Below the pieces are notes generated by a model, which was not told where the DNA came from, made no database searches, and saw only the letters and a program-made list of their open reading frames with translations. A DNA stretch of 64,000 nucleotides from Dolichospermum sp. FACHB-1091. Lineage in GTDB: Bacteria > Cyanobacteriota > Cyanobacteriia > Cyanobacteriales > Nostocaceae. The position numbers and the translations under genes were made by a program. The stretch is from contig NZ_JACJSB010000001.1 in the NCBI RefSeq assembly GCF_014697585.1, positions 124,001-188,000 on the forward strand, given 5' to 3'. Shown one piece after another: positions 55,133-63,940 of this stretch (within the stretch, counting starts at the first letter, position 1; each line of letters opens with the position of its first letter).

Positions 55133-55270
55133 AGTAAGTTGGCATGAAAAAACCAACCTGTGTAAAGAAATGTGTAAAGAAATGTAAAGTTGCCCAAAAC
55201 CTCTTCCCTGTTCCCAGTTCCCTGTTCCCTGTTCCCTTGTCATAACGACAATTTTTAACTCTAACCTACT
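55133..55270 (-). mobile_element. TA-flanked MITE with heptamer array (copy D, 138 bp), empty site known
   Basis: The ends are AGTAAGTTGG and, in reverse, AGTAGGTTAG. TA lies on both sides (55131-55132 and 55271-55272). The matching site at 51303-51304 in the duplicated pyrD region has a single TA and no insert, so the boundaries are established by comparison. The internal part holds GTAAAGAAATGT repeats, GTTGCCCAAAACC, GGGAACA/TGGGAACA heptamers and the family block TTGTCGTTATGACAAGGG in reverse. Confidence 0.88.
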
Positions 55271-55295
55271 TAATTTAACTGACTAGTAACCTAAA

Positions 55296-56435
55296 TTGGA
55301 TATTTATAAAGCATTAGTTGGTCATTTTTTATTTACTCTGGTGAAAACAGACCCAGAGTGGTTACACAAACAAACTATTAGTAGTCTCAATTGGCTGGCA
55401 AAAACCAGCTATTATCCGGCTAATAATTGTTTAAATCATCTCCTTTACCAATCTTTATCTCTCCAGAACCCACGACTAGAACAAACTATACTGGGAATGA
55501 AATTTCCTAATCCTTTGGGTTTGGCTGCTGGATTTGACAAAGACGGTATTGGCGCTAGTTTGTGGCATAATTTTGGGTTTGGTTTTGCTGAATTGGGTAC
55601 TGTTACTTATCACCCCCAACCGGGAAATCCTCCCCCTCGGTTATTTCGTTTACCTTTAGATCAAGCAGCACTTAACCGGATGGGTTTTAATAATGCTGGT
55701 GCTGTTGCTATGGCCGCAAGACTCAAGGAGGGGAAAGAAAACTTGAATTATCCAATACCTATACCTATAGGTATAAATTTAGGTAAATCCAAGATAACAG
55801 CTTTGGAATTAGCAGCCCAGGATTATCTAGAGAGTTTTCGATTACTCAAGGATTTGGGTGATTATTTTGTAGTTAATGTTTCTTCTCCTAATACTCCGGG
55901 ATTGCGATCGCTCCAGGATGCTGCTATGCTCAGTCAAATCATAGATGTATTGCAACTAGAAAACAGCACCAATAAACCCATCTTTGTGAAAATAGCCCCC
56001 GATTTAGAATGGGAGGCCATAGCTGATATTATTAGTCTAGCTAAAACTTACCAAATTGCTGGTTTAATTGCTACTAACACCACTATTAGTCGTGTTGGAC
56101 TGAAAACCCAAATCATTGAAAAAACAGGTAAATCCCCCCAAGAGGAGGGGGGAGGAATTAGCGGAAAACCAGTCAGAGATCGTTCTACAGAGGTAATTCG
56201 TTTTATTTACGAACAAACCCAAGGACAGATGCCAATCATTGGTGTAGGTGGTATATTTAGCGCTGAGGATGCTTGGGAAAAAATCACAGCGGGAGCTTGT
56301 CTGATCCAAACTTATACAGGCTGGATTTATGAAGGCCCAATGATGGTACGTCGTATACTCGCTGGGTTATTAACTAAGCTGGAAGAAAAGGGCTTGACAT
56401 CTATCAGTCAAGCGATAGGACTGGGTAATAGCTGA
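55296..56435 (+). CDS. pyrD: Dihydroorotate dehydrogenase, quinone-dependent (class 2)
   Basis: A 379-residue membrane-associated FMN enzyme that oxidises dihydroorotate to orotate in pyrimidine synthesis, passing electrons to quinone. The N-terminal helices (residues 1-60) are the class 2 extension. The FMN barrel has [43 protein letters not shown], the catalytic Ser stretch [15 protein letters not shown], and [16 protein letters not shown]. The start is TTG 55296. Its first 28 codons are duplicated at 51328, and a MITE sits 25 bases upstream of the start, so its promoter region has been rebuilt. Confidence 0.95.
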   Translation: MDIYKALVGHFLFTLVKTDPEWLHKQTISSLNWLAKTSYYPANNCLNHLLYQSLSLQNPRLEQTILGMKFPNPLGLAAGFDKDGIGASLWHNFGFGFAELGTVTYHPQPGNPPPRLFRLPLDQAALNRMGFNNAGAVAMAARLKEGKENLNYPIPIPIGINLGKSKITALELAAQDYLESFRLLKDLGDYFVVNVSSPNTPGLRSLQDAAMLSQIIDVLQLENSTNKPIFVKIAPDLEWEAIADIISLAKTYQIAGLIATNTTISRVGLKTQIIEKTGKSPQEEGGGISGKPVRDRSTEVIRFIYEQTQGQMPIIGVGGIFSAEDAWEKITAGACLIQTYTGWIYEGPMMVRRILAGLLTKLEEKGLTSISQAIGLGNS

Positions 56436-56439
56436 TTCA

Positions 56440-56497
56440 ATTTTGGATTTTGGATTTTGGATTTTAGATTTTGGATTTTGGATTTTGGATTTTGAAT
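56440..56497 (+). repeat. Heptamer array TTTTGGA / TTTTAGA
   Basis: Eight or so tandem heptamers immediately follow pyrD. They resemble the 4952-5040 repeats. Confidence 0.75.
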
Positions 56498-56508
56498 TGT
56501 ATGGTAGT

Positions 56509-57261
56509 TTACTCCTCCTGACCCCTAACTCCAGGGACCTGTTCTTGTATCGGGAAAAAATCCTTAGATTTACGAGAATAGGACCAAGCGATACCATCAG
56601 GATCACGGCTACGACTCCACTCAGGGAAATCTGGGTCGTTGCGTCGCTTGTAAACTGTACTGGAATAGACATTGAGTCTTTTAGCTAATTCAGATTGAAT
56701 CAGTGAACCAAAAACTAACTGTTTTTCTAGGGGTTTTTTGATTTCCTCCGGGGTTGGTTCGGGTAAAGATCCAAATTCAGATTTCTCTTCCTGGGGTATT
56801 GAGGTTGGTGGTGCTAAAAGCGAACTGGCAATTTTAGTAACTGGTTGTCTGGGAATATCTTCCAAAGATTCACTACTATCAAAAATATCGCCGAGAATAC
56901 TGGCAGTGATAAAATAGTAGGATTGTCCCTCATTTTCCGATTCCAGTACACTAGCGCCAAATTCCTTGGCTTTAGCATCTAAATAGCGTTTTCCGGTCTC
57001 TCCAGAAAAATTAGCCTTAATTGCCAAATCCATGGGTGTAATTTTTCCCTGATTTTCCTGAATTAACTCGTAGAAAAGTGGGTTAACTTGGTTACACCAC
57101 TTTTGCCATGTATATTGCTGCCAAATAGTCAAAACCATTAACAGCAATAGGATTACGAGTAAAACTTTCCAGGTATTGACCAGTAAAACAATCACAAACG
57201 ATATCGGCAAAATTAGAACGAGAAAACTTTTCCCGTAATTTTCTATGGTTTTTTCACTCAT
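56509..57261 (-). CDS. Membrane-anchored protein with C-terminal HTH-like domain
   Basis: A 250-residue protein of unknown family. Two hydrophobic segments near the N-terminus (SFLVLILPISFVIVLLVN; VLLVILLLLMVLTIWQ) anchor it. A cytoplasmic middle part (LFYELIQENQGKITPMDLAIKANFSGETGKRYLDAKAKEF) looks like a winged helix, as seen in small cyanobacterial membrane proteins. A Pro-rich linker leads to a C-terminal HTH-like region (IQSELAKRLNVYSSTVYKRRNDPDFPEWSRSRDPDGIAW). ATG 57261 is preferred over TTG 57276. Repeated TTGGCAAAA boxes at its start suggest self-regulation. Confidence 0.65.
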   Translation of the reverse strand: MSEKTIENYGKSFLVLILPISFVIVLLVNTWKVLLVILLLLMVLTIWQQYTWQKWCNQVNPLFYELIQENQGKITPMDLAIKANFSGETGKRYLDAKAKEFGASVLESENEGQSYYFITASILGDIFDSSESLEDIPRQPVTKIASSLLAPPTSIPQEEKSEFGSLPEPTPEEIKKPLEKQLVFGSLIQSELAKRLNVYSSTVYKRRNDPDFPEWSRSRDPDGIAWSYSRKSKDFFPIQEQVPGVRGQEE

Positions 57262-57265
57262 GCTG

Positions 57266-57370
57266 ATTTTTGCCAAGTTATTTTCTATAAAATAATATTT
57301 CTATCTTGGCAAAAATTTGGACATTTGTTTGTATCTTTCGGCAAAAATTTCGCCAATTACTTGGCAAAAG
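57266..57370. promoter_or_regulatory. Cluster of TTGGCAAAA boxes, candidate operator
   Basis: TTGGCAAAAAT occurs at 57306-57316 and inverted at 57266-57276; TCGGCAAAAAT at 57338-57348; TTGGCAAAAG at 57361-57370; a weaker inverted form (CGCCAA) near 57351. All lie in the 110 bases around the start of the membrane HTH-like gene. Confidence 0.5.
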
Positions 57371-58160
57371 CTAACTTTCCGTATAAAAATAACATAAAAC
57401 ACTGATAACGTATATACCACAAATGGACACTGAAGAGGAACGGAAAATATCCTGATACTGGGTTAGTTATGTAAATATTCCTTGATGTGGATCGAAATTT
57501 TTCTAAAGTGGTGCTAAAGTAACTTTACACACATTTAATTTGTAAATTGATGTTTGATCAAACTCCTAAAGTAAAGTGAAGTATTGATAATACTCTCAAA
57601 TCATGCCTACAATTGATGAAAAAATATATTGATGAATATCAGTCTATTCTCTACCCCAAATTAGTTATCATACCCTTTAGTAGTAAAATTGAATATTATC
57701 TAGTTCGGAATGCTGTTACTAGGTCAATTTTATTGGTAAATTTTGATCAGAGGATGTTTTAAAAGTATTTTTGGTAATATTAAAGCCTCAGTAAACCAAC
57801 CCAAATCCCTTCCCTACCTGCTACGAGAAGAGACAAAAGGAAAAACTTTTGTTACTGAGGGAGTAAGAGTCAAAGTCTCTCCTTCTGCGGGGAAGAGATT
57901 TACAAGAGGGTTAGTATACTTTCTGACTTCTCAAACATCTTCTGCTTTTGACAACATCTTGATCAGTACCGGAGGTGGAACAAGTTAAATAATTAGGATC
58001 TGATCTGGGATATTTTGGCCAAGTTTTGGCTGGAAAAGAGGTAAGATCATAGCTATACATAATTATCTGCATTAAATATCTTAGCAAAATTACGACTTGA
58101 TAATTGCTATAATCTATTCTTACCTCTAACATTCTTATCTATTATTAGGTGTAAATTTTT
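57371..58160. other. Spacer with a candidate MITE
   Basis: No gene is supported. It carries the inverted-repeat element at 57749-57943. An 81-codon frame running through that element has no family resemblance and is not called. Confidence 0.5.
57749..57943. mobile_element. 195-bp element with AGAGGATGTTT ends
   Basis: Left end AGAGGATGTTTTAAAAGT (57749-57766) and right end ACTTCTCAAACATCTTCT (57926-57943) form an 18-bp inverted repeat with four mismatches. No target duplication is evident. The same end occurs at 7709-7760 and singly near 21763. Confidence 0.5.
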
Positions 58161-58682
58161 ATGGGTTCTCCAATGAATCGTCTGTCTATTTTTGTAGACG
58201 GAAACAATATGTTCTATGCTCAACAGAAAAATGGTTGGTTTTTTGACCCCCGCCGTGTTTTAGAATATTTCAAGTATGAACAGTCTGACACAACATTGAT
58301 CAATGCTTTCTGGTATACTGGATTAAAAGACCCCCAAGATCAACGCGGTTTTCGAGATGCACTTATCAGTTTAGGTTATACAGTCCGCACGAAAATCCTC
58401 AAGGAGTATTATGATGATGCTTCCGGTCGTTACTCCCAAAAAGCCAATTTAGATATTGAAATTGTCGTTGATATGTTTAATACGGTAGATCAATATGACA
58501 GAGTTGTATTATTCAGCGGAGATGGTGATTTTGAAAGGGCTATTGAGTTATTACGCTCCAAAAATACGCATATTACAGTAGTGTCAACAGAAGGAATGAT
58601 CGCCAGAGAGCTACGCAATGCTACTGATAGATATATAGACTTGAATGATATTAGAGACAGAATAGAAAAAACTGACGGTTAA
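58161..58682 (+). CDS. NYN domain protein, LabA-like
   Basis: A 173-residue PIN/NYN-fold protein. The N-terminal SIFVDGNNMFYA (Asp13, Asn15/16), LDIEIVVDMFNTV, FSGDGDFERAIELLRSKN and VVSTEGMIARELRNATDRYIDL are the NYN acidic-cluster motifs that suggest metal-dependent RNase activity. The length and the STEG..A.ELRNA..F/YIDL ending match LabA, which in Synechococcus modifies circadian output downstream of KaiC. The circadian role here is inferred. ATG 58161 is used; ATG 58173 (MNRLSIF) is a possible alternative. Confidence 0.85.
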   Translation: MGSPMNRLSIFVDGNNMFYAQQKNGWFFDPRRVLEYFKYEQSDTTLINAFWYTGLKDPQDQRGFRDALISLGYTVRTKILKEYYDDASGRYSQKANLDIEIVVDMFNTVDQYDRVVLFSGDGDFERAIELLRSKNTHITVVSTEGMIARELRNATDRYIDLNDIRDRIEKTDG

Positions 58683-58880
58683 TTACCTTAGTATTTATTT
58701 ACAAATCTCAAAATTAAAAACTAAAGTTCATAGTTCAAGCTATTTTATCAAGAAAGAATATAGGAATTAGTAGTCAATAAATGATCATAAATTTCGTAGA
58801 ATTAACAAATCGAAATATTGATTCTAATTCCATTATTTTTTTGATTCAGCCCATTATCAAAATTAAAAGAGGTTAAGCTA

Positions 58881-60473
58881 ATGAGCAGACAAGCCGATAG
58901 AATTATCATCTTTGACACCACATTGCGCGACGGGGAACAGTGTCCAGGAGCAACTCTCAATATAGACGAAAAGCTAGTGATTGCTAAACAATTAGCGCGT
59001 TTAGGAGTAGATGTGATTGAAGCTGGATTTGCTTTTGCTAGTCATGGTGATTTTGAAGCAGTTAGCAAAATTGCTCAAACAGTAGGAACGGAAGATGGTC
59101 CGGTAATTTGTAGTTTGGCCAGAGCTAGACATGATGATATTAAAGCCGCAGCAGCAGCTATAAAACCGGCTGCTAAAGGGAGAATTCATACTTTTATTGC
59201 TACTTCCGATATTCACCTGGAATATAAGTTAAAAAAGACTAGACCGGAAGTAATTGCGATCGCCGAAGAAATGGTAGCCTATGCCAAAAGCTTCACCGAT
59301 GATGTAGAATTTTCTCCAGAAGATGCGGGACGATCTGATCCAGAATTTTTGTATCAAGTCTTGGAAAGAGCGATCGCAGCCGGGGCAACAACTGTTAATA
59401 TTCCTGATACAGTAGGTTATACCACTCCGAGCGAATTTGGTAGGATCATTAAAGGCATTACCGAAAATGTCCCCAACATTGACAAAGCCATTATTTCTGT
59501 TCACGGCCATAATGATTTAGGTTTAGCAGTTGCTAACTTTTTAGAAGCGGTGAAAAACGGCGCTCGACAATTAGAATGTACCATTAATGGCATTGGGGAA
59601 AGAGCCGGAAATGCGGCTTTAGAAGAGTTGGTAATGGCTTTGCACGTCCGTAGACAATATTTTAATCCCTTTTTGGGACGGGCTGAAAATTCGGAAGCAC
59701 CGTTAACAAATATTGACACCAAACAAATCTATAAAACCTCCCGTTTGGTTTCCAATTTAACGGGAATGTTGGTACAACCAAATAAAGCCATTGTGGGTGC
59801 AAATGCTTTTGCCCATGAATCTGGAATTCATCAAGATGGGGTTTTGAAAAATAAACTCACTTATGAAATTATGGATGCCCAATTGATTGGTTTATCCGAT
59901 AATCAAATAGTATTGGGTAAACATTCTGGGAGAAATGCTTTTCGGACACGGTTGAAAGAATTGGGCTTTGAACTATCAGAAAATGACCTGAACAAAGCCT
60001 TTGTGAGATTTAAAGAAGTAGCGGACAAAAAGAAAGAAATCTCTGATTGGGATTTGGAAGCTATTGTTAACGACGAAATCCAACAAGCCCCAGATTTATT
60101 TAAAGTAGAGTTGGTACAGGTTTCCTGTGGTAGTAAGGCTCAACCTACCGCTACCGTGACACTCCGCACTCCTGACGGTCAAGAATTAACCGACGCGGCC
60201 ATTGGTACAGGTCCCGTGGATGCGGTATATAAAGCTATCAATCGGGTGGTGAATGTCCCAAATGAATTGATTGAGTTTTCTGTACAATCCGTTACCGGAG
60301 GAATTGATGCTTTAGGGGAGGTAACAATTCGTTTGCGTCATGAATCCCGTGTATTTTCAGGTCATGCAGCTAATACAGATATTATTGTGGCTTCGGCTCA
60401 GGCTTACGTAAATGCACTGAATAGATTGTATGCAGCATTACAGCAAGAGGTGAAGGAAGAAGTCACAGCATAG
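58881..60473 (+). CDS. leuA: 2-isopropylmalate synthase
   Basis: A 530-residue enzyme that condenses acetyl-CoA with 2-ketoisovalerate, the first step of leucine synthesis. The TIM barrel starts [19 protein letters not shown] (divalent-metal Asp, catalytic Arg). The metal-binding [12 protein letters not shown] and the [12 protein letters not shown] motif follow. [12 protein letters not shown] and [10 protein letters not shown] mark the linker subdomain. The C-terminal regulatory domain (about 390-530) for leucine feedback is intact. AGAGG lies about 8 bases before ATG 58881. It ends at a terminator shared with a convergent gene. Confidence 0.96.
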   Translation: MSRQADRIIIFDTTLRDGEQCPGATLNIDEKLVIAKQLARLGVDVIEAGFAFASHGDFEAVSKIAQTVGTEDGPVICSLARARHDDIKAAAAAIKPAAKGRIHTFIATSDIHLEYKLKKTRPEVIAIAEEMVAYAKSFTDDVEFSPEDAGRSDPEFLYQVLERAIAAGATTVNIPDTVGYTTPSEFGRIIKGITENVPNIDKAIISVHGHNDLGLAVANFLEAVKNGARQLECTINGIGERAGNAALEELVMALHVRRQYFNPFLGRAENSEAPLTNIDTKQIYKTSRLVSNLTGMLVQPNKAIVGANAFAHESGIHQDGVLKNKLTYEIMDAQLIGLSDNQIVLGKHSGRNAFRTRLKELGFELSENDLNKAFVRFKEVADKKKEISDWDLEAIVNDEIQQAPDLFKVELVQVSCGSKAQPTATVTLRTPDGQELTDAAIGTGPVDAVYKAINRVVNVPNELIEFSVQSVTGGIDALGEVTIRLRHESRVFSGHAANTDIIVASAQAYVNALNRLYAALQQEVKEEVTA

Positions 60474-60478
60474 AAGGT

Positions 60479-60519
60479 ATAGAGACGAGAATCCCTACCC
60501 AGGGAACGTCTCTATTTTT
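60479..60519 (+). terminator. Terminator after leuA
   Basis: ATAGAGACG (60479-60487) pairs with CGTCTCTAT (60507-60515), followed by TTTTT. It is a member of the dispersed GAGACG palindrome family, apparently used as a terminator, and overlaps the end of the convergent gene. Confidence 0.7.
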
Positions 60520-60934
60520 GAATTAATTCCAGCGACTGAGTTAATATTTCTTGTTCATTAACCATAGCTGCTAATTCTTCGGTTTCATAACGTCCTTCAA
60601 AAGCTTCTAGCGCCGCTCTTTTTAGTGCTACTTGATATCCTTGTTGGAGAATTTCCATTAATTCTGTTTGATTCAAGTAAACACCTCCAGATTTGCGGCG
60701 CTTGTTAATTTTATTTATTTCCCGCACTGCATTTTCTATAGAAAGTTCCCAAGAACGGGTAGAACGTTTTTCAGCTTTTTGTTTGATTAAATGGATGAGG
60801 AGAATTACGCCATAACTATCAATTTTATTGATTTTATCACTGAGGCTCATTTCTTCTAATTCATCCACTAACAGTAAAGCTTCATTGATTTTTCCTTGTT
60901 CTAGGAGTTGTCTAATTTCTAGTAGTTCTTCCAT
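60512..60934 (-). CDS. Small helical protein, possibly DUF29-related
   Basis: A 140-residue, all-helical, charged protein. The stretch SYGVILLIHLIKQKAEKRSTRSWELSIENAVREI vaguely recalls the LLxHLLKwxxqpxxrsxSW core of cyanobacterial DUF29 proteins, but the rest does not fit well, so I leave the family open. The N-terminal MEELLEIRQLLEQGKINEALLLVDELEEMS looks like a helical hairpin. It is divergent from the Septu-like pair, 120 bases away, so it might share a promoter region with it. It might be a toxin-antitoxin or defence accessory, but nothing in the sequence proves this. Confidence 0.55.
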   Translation of the reverse strand: MEELLEIRQLLEQGKINEALLLVDELEEMSLSDKINKIDSYGVILLIHLIKQKAEKRSTRSWELSIENAVREINKINKRRKSGGVYLNQTELMEILQQGYQVALKRAALEAFEGRYETEELAAMVNEQEILTQSLELIQK

Positions 60935-61054
60935 GTTATTTGCTGAACTTGTGATTCACAATTAATATTTATTATATATGTTAGATTATTCATTATTTGA
61001 TAAAATATTTTGTTAAATAACTCACCTTATAAAACTACATTCACGAGGAATAAT

Positions 61055-62335
61055 ATGAAAATACGACAACTTGAACTTCAGAATTTTCGATGCTTTGAGC
61101 AAAAAACATTTGAGTTTTCCGATCAATTTAATGTTCTTATTGGTGATAATGCTACTGGAAAAACTGCAATTCTTGATGCACTAGCTATTTGTATAGGTAG
61201 CTTGTTTTTAGGAATTGACAAAATACCATCAGTAAATATTAGCAAAGATGATATTCGTCTTATTCTCAGAAAAGAAGGAGAAACACCAACATTAACCCAT
61301 ATTACACCAGTTGTCGTGTCTTGTAATGGCAGTTTTGAAGATGTAGAAGAAATATCATGGAAAAGAGAAATAAAAACCGATGGTGGTAGTACAACTCGTG
61401 AAGGTGCAAAAGAAATATTACAATATGCTAGAGAATTACAGCGAAAAATTCGTGTTCAAGAACAAGATAGAGAAAAAATTATTTTGCCAGTTATTTCATA
61501 TTATAGTACAGGTCGTCTTTGGTCTCAACATAGAGATATAAAAAACTCTGGTCCTGATTCTAGATTTATAGGATATAATCACTGTCTGACAAAATCCACT
61601 GAATTTAACAAAATAAAGCAGTGGTTTAAAAAATGGGAATACTCATCTTTACAACAAGGAAAAACTTTAGGTACTTTGTCAGGAGTTAAAAAGGCTATTA
61701 AAAGTTGTATGGAAGATTGGCAAGATGTCAAATATGATATCCAACAAGAAGAACTGGTTGCTACTGCACAAAATGGAAGAACTTTACCCTTTGAAATGTT
61801 AAGTGATGGCCTAAAAAATATGATTGGAATGGTTGCTGATATTGCCTATCGTTGTGTCACCTTAAATCCCCAATTTGCAGATGAAGCAGCTAAACTTACA
61901 CCGGGTATTGTTTTAATTGATGAAATTGATTTACATCTACATCCTAAATGGCAATGTCGAGTTGTTGAAGATTTAAAAAGAACATTTCCCAAACTTCAAT
62001 TTTTTGCCACTACCCATTCACCATTTATTATACAATCATTAAGGGATAATGAACTCATAAATCTTGATAATAGAGATGGCGAATATGTTAATGGAAGCAT
62101 TGAAGATATTGTTGAAGATGTTCAAGGGTTAGGATTACCACAACAAAGTAAAAGATGGAAAAATATGATGGAAGCTGCTCAAGAGTATTACCAGGTTTTA
62201 GAACAAGCAGAAAATGTTTCTGAAGAAGAGATTGAGAAATTAAAACATAGATTAGATGAACTATCTATGCCATATAGTGATGATCCAGCTTATCAAGCCT
62301 TCTTAAAAATGGAACGTTTAGCAAGAGGATTATAA
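61055..62335 (+). CDS. ptuA: Septu-like defence ATPase (PtuA-type)
   Basis: A 426-residue ABC/SMC-type ATPase. Walker A is GDNATGKT (30-37), an ABC-signature-like LSDGLKN lies near 249, Walker B is GIVLIDEIDLHLHP near 285, and the H-loop is FATTHSPFIIQS. This is the architecture of overcoming-lysogenization-defect-like and PtuA ATPases. ATG 61055 has GAGGA 6 bases upstream. The HNH gene follows with a 2-base gap, which is the defining Septu pair (PtuA-PtuB): the ATPase controls nuclease activity during phage infection. No reverse transcriptase is nearby, so it is not a visible retron. Confidence 0.75.
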   Translation: MKIRQLELQNFRCFEQKTFEFSDQFNVLIGDNATGKTAILDALAICIGSLFLGIDKIPSVNISKDDIRLILRKEGETPTLTHITPVVVSCNGSFEDVEEISWKREIKTDGGSTTREGAKEILQYARELQRKIRVQEQDREKIILPVISYYSTGRLWSQHRDIKNSGPDSRFIGYNHCLTKSTEFNKIKQWFKKWEYSSLQQGKTLGTLSGVKKAIKSCMEDWQDVKYDIQQEELVATAQNGRTLPFEMLSDGLKNMIGMVADIAYRCVTLNPQFADEAAKLTPGIVLIDEIDLHLHPKWQCRVVEDLKRTFPKLQFFATTHSPFIIQSLRDNELINLDNRDGEYVNGSIEDIVEDVQGLGLPQQSKRWKNMMEAAQEYYQVLEQAENVSEEEIEKLKHRLDELSMPYSDDPAYQAFLKMERLARGL

Positions 62336-62337
62336 AA

Positions 62338-63078
62338 ATGAGACCAGTTGTTAGAGGTAAAAATACAAAAGTTTTCAAAGGTCATAAAGATGCACGAGGA
62401 GACTTAATTAAGAAACTTGGTGAATATTGTTCTTATTGTGAAATGCGTATTCCCTCATCTCTAGATGTTGAGCATATATTACCAAAATTAGGATTTCCCG
62501 ATGAAGAAACTAATTGGGAAAACTTCTGTTTAGCTTGTAGGAACTGCAACTCAACTAAAAAATCTCCTATGGAGAAAAGGTGGGATAGTTCATGGAAATA
62601 CCTTCACATAACCTCCGCTAAAATAGCCGCAAGAAGTGAATTTTATTGGATTGATCAAGATAATACTTTCCGAGCTTTTGAGTATAGCAAAGGTGGAGTT
62701 GTTAAAGTAAATCCTTCTTTAGCTTCCGAAGAAGAAATAGTAGCTAAAGAAACTATTAAAATGGTGGGATTAGATAGAATACCTAACCCTGATCCACAAA
62801 TGAAAGATCGCCGATGGATTAACCGTAAAGAAGCGTGGGATAAAGCAGAAAGGGCTTTACAAAGACTTAGTAAATGTAATGATCAAGAATCTTTAGAAGC
62901 AATGCGAGATTCAGTTATTGAACAAGCTGTACCTCAAGGTTTTTTCTCGATTTGGATGACTGTATTTAAAGATGATCCCGATATGTTAAATCGCTTTATT
63001 AATGCTTTCCCCGGAACTTGTACAGATTGCTTTGATGTGGAAGGAAAGGCTATTCCGCGTCCAGGAGGAAGAATATAA
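62338..63078 (+). CDS. ptuB: HNH endonuclease, Septu/retron type (PtuB-like)
   Basis: A 246-residue HNH nuclease. Zinc cysteines are Cys31/Cys34 (YCSYCE) and Cys67/Cys70 (CRNCNSTK). The catalytic segment is DVEHILPK (His46) and the NWENF Asn is Asn62. The start MRPVVRG and overall layout match the TIGR02646-type HNH proteins found with retrons and Septu ATPases. The C-terminal 130 residues are helical. It is translationally tied to the ATPase gene (2-base gap). It should cut nucleic acid when released or activated by the ATPase. Confidence 0.78.
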   Translation: MRPVVRGKNTKVFKGHKDARGDLIKKLGEYCSYCEMRIPSSLDVEHILPKLGFPDEETNWENFCLACRNCNSTKKSPMEKRWDSSWKYLHITSAKIAARSEFYWIDQDNTFRAFEYSKGGVVKVNPSLASEEEIVAKETIKMVGLDRIPNPDPQMKDRRWINRKEAWDKAERALQRLSKCNDQESLEAMRDSVIEQAVPQGFFSIWMTVFKDDPDMLNRFINAFPGTCTDCFDVEGKAIPRPGGRI

Positions 63079-63177
63079 ACAATATAAATCACAGAATCTC
63101 TGCTGTTAAATATCTGTATATCCTTGTTAGATGTAGACAAAATTAAATTTCTTTAATTATACATTATTTACTGTTTA

Positions 63178-63433
63178 CTAAAAAAGTTCAAGTTGCTGAG
63201 TTTTAGTTTTATATTTTTGCCGTTTTAAATTATATTTATCTACTATATGTTCTGGAATGGGAACTTTATCAAGATTACGAGACTCAACTTTGATAGCTCC
63301 AGAACCATAACTTTTACCTACGAGGTTCAGATTTCTTGATAAAAAAACAATCGCATTGGTATCAACCTTTGGGAAAGGTGTCGCATTTTCATGAAATGTC
63401 ACAACACATTCAAGACAATAATTTTTAGTAATC
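63178..63433 (-). pseudogene. DNA methyltransferase C-terminal remnant
   Basis: About 85 codons remain on the minus strand, closed upstream by TAA. The segment TPFPKVDTNAIVFLSRNLNLVGKSYGSGAIKVESRNLDKVPIPE and the ending TQQLELF look like the C-terminal end of adenine-specific Type II methyltransferases (the ...VDTNAIVF... and ...ESRNLDKVPIP... blocks). The catalytic motifs (FxGxG, NPPY) are missing, so it is inactive. It lies 100 bases after the Septu-like pair, convergent to it. Confidence 0.6.
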
Positions 63434-63622
63434 CATTATTAGTTCATAAAAAATAGTCAGTAACTATAGTTGTGTAAATAATTTTTGTCAAGGATTTTGC
63501 ACTTCAAGGGAGTCCCAAATTTGGCAAGGTTAAAAAAATAAATTTTCCCAAATCAGACAGAATTGTTATATATTATCAGGTACAATTAATTTCCTGTCCG
63601 TTTCCAAAAGCTACTATTGTAT
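63434..63622. other. Spacer before ferredoxin
   Basis: AT-rich spacer of about 190 bases. It should carry the ferredoxin promoter; no box is clear enough to call. Confidence 0.3.
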
Positions 63623-63940
63623 ATGTCCACAACTTACACTGTAGAAATCAACCACGAAGGTAAAATATATACCCTGGAAGTCCCAGAAGGTGAAGCAGTC
63701 TTATCAGTAGCCGAAGCAGCGGGTTTAAAATTACCTGCTTCCTGTCATGCTGGTGTTTGCACAACCTGTGCTGGATTAATATTAGATGGATCTGTAGATC
63801 AAAGCGAGGGCATGGGTGTAAGTCCAGAGCTGCAAAAACAAGGCTACGCGCTTCTTTGTATTTCTAAGCCATTATCTAATTTGAAAATTGAAACAGGCAA
63901 GGAAGAAATAGTTTATGATAAGCAATTTGGTAAAGGCTAG
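63623..63940 (+). CDS. Plant-type [2Fe-2S] ferredoxin
   Basis: A 105-residue electron carrier. The cluster ligands follow CxxxxCxxC-x(29-30)-C: CHAGVCTTC and the later Cys in YALLCISKP. The N-terminal strand TYTVEINHEGKIYTLEVPEGE is typical of the fold. The C-terminal extension EEIVYDKQFGKG is longer than in PetF, as in FdC1-like and other secondary cyanobacterial ferredoxins. ATG 63623 is preferred over TTG 63617. It appears to be transcribed alone. Its redox partner is unknown. Confidence 0.9.
   Translation: MSTTYTVEINHEGKIYTLEVPEGEAVLSVAEAAGLKLPASCHAGVCTTCAGLILDGSVDQSEGMGVSPELQKQGYALLCISKPLSNLKIETGKEEIVYDKQFGKG

Noticed and set aside
57743-57988. 81-codon frame
   Set aside because: Covered by the inverted-repeat element and without similarity to known families.
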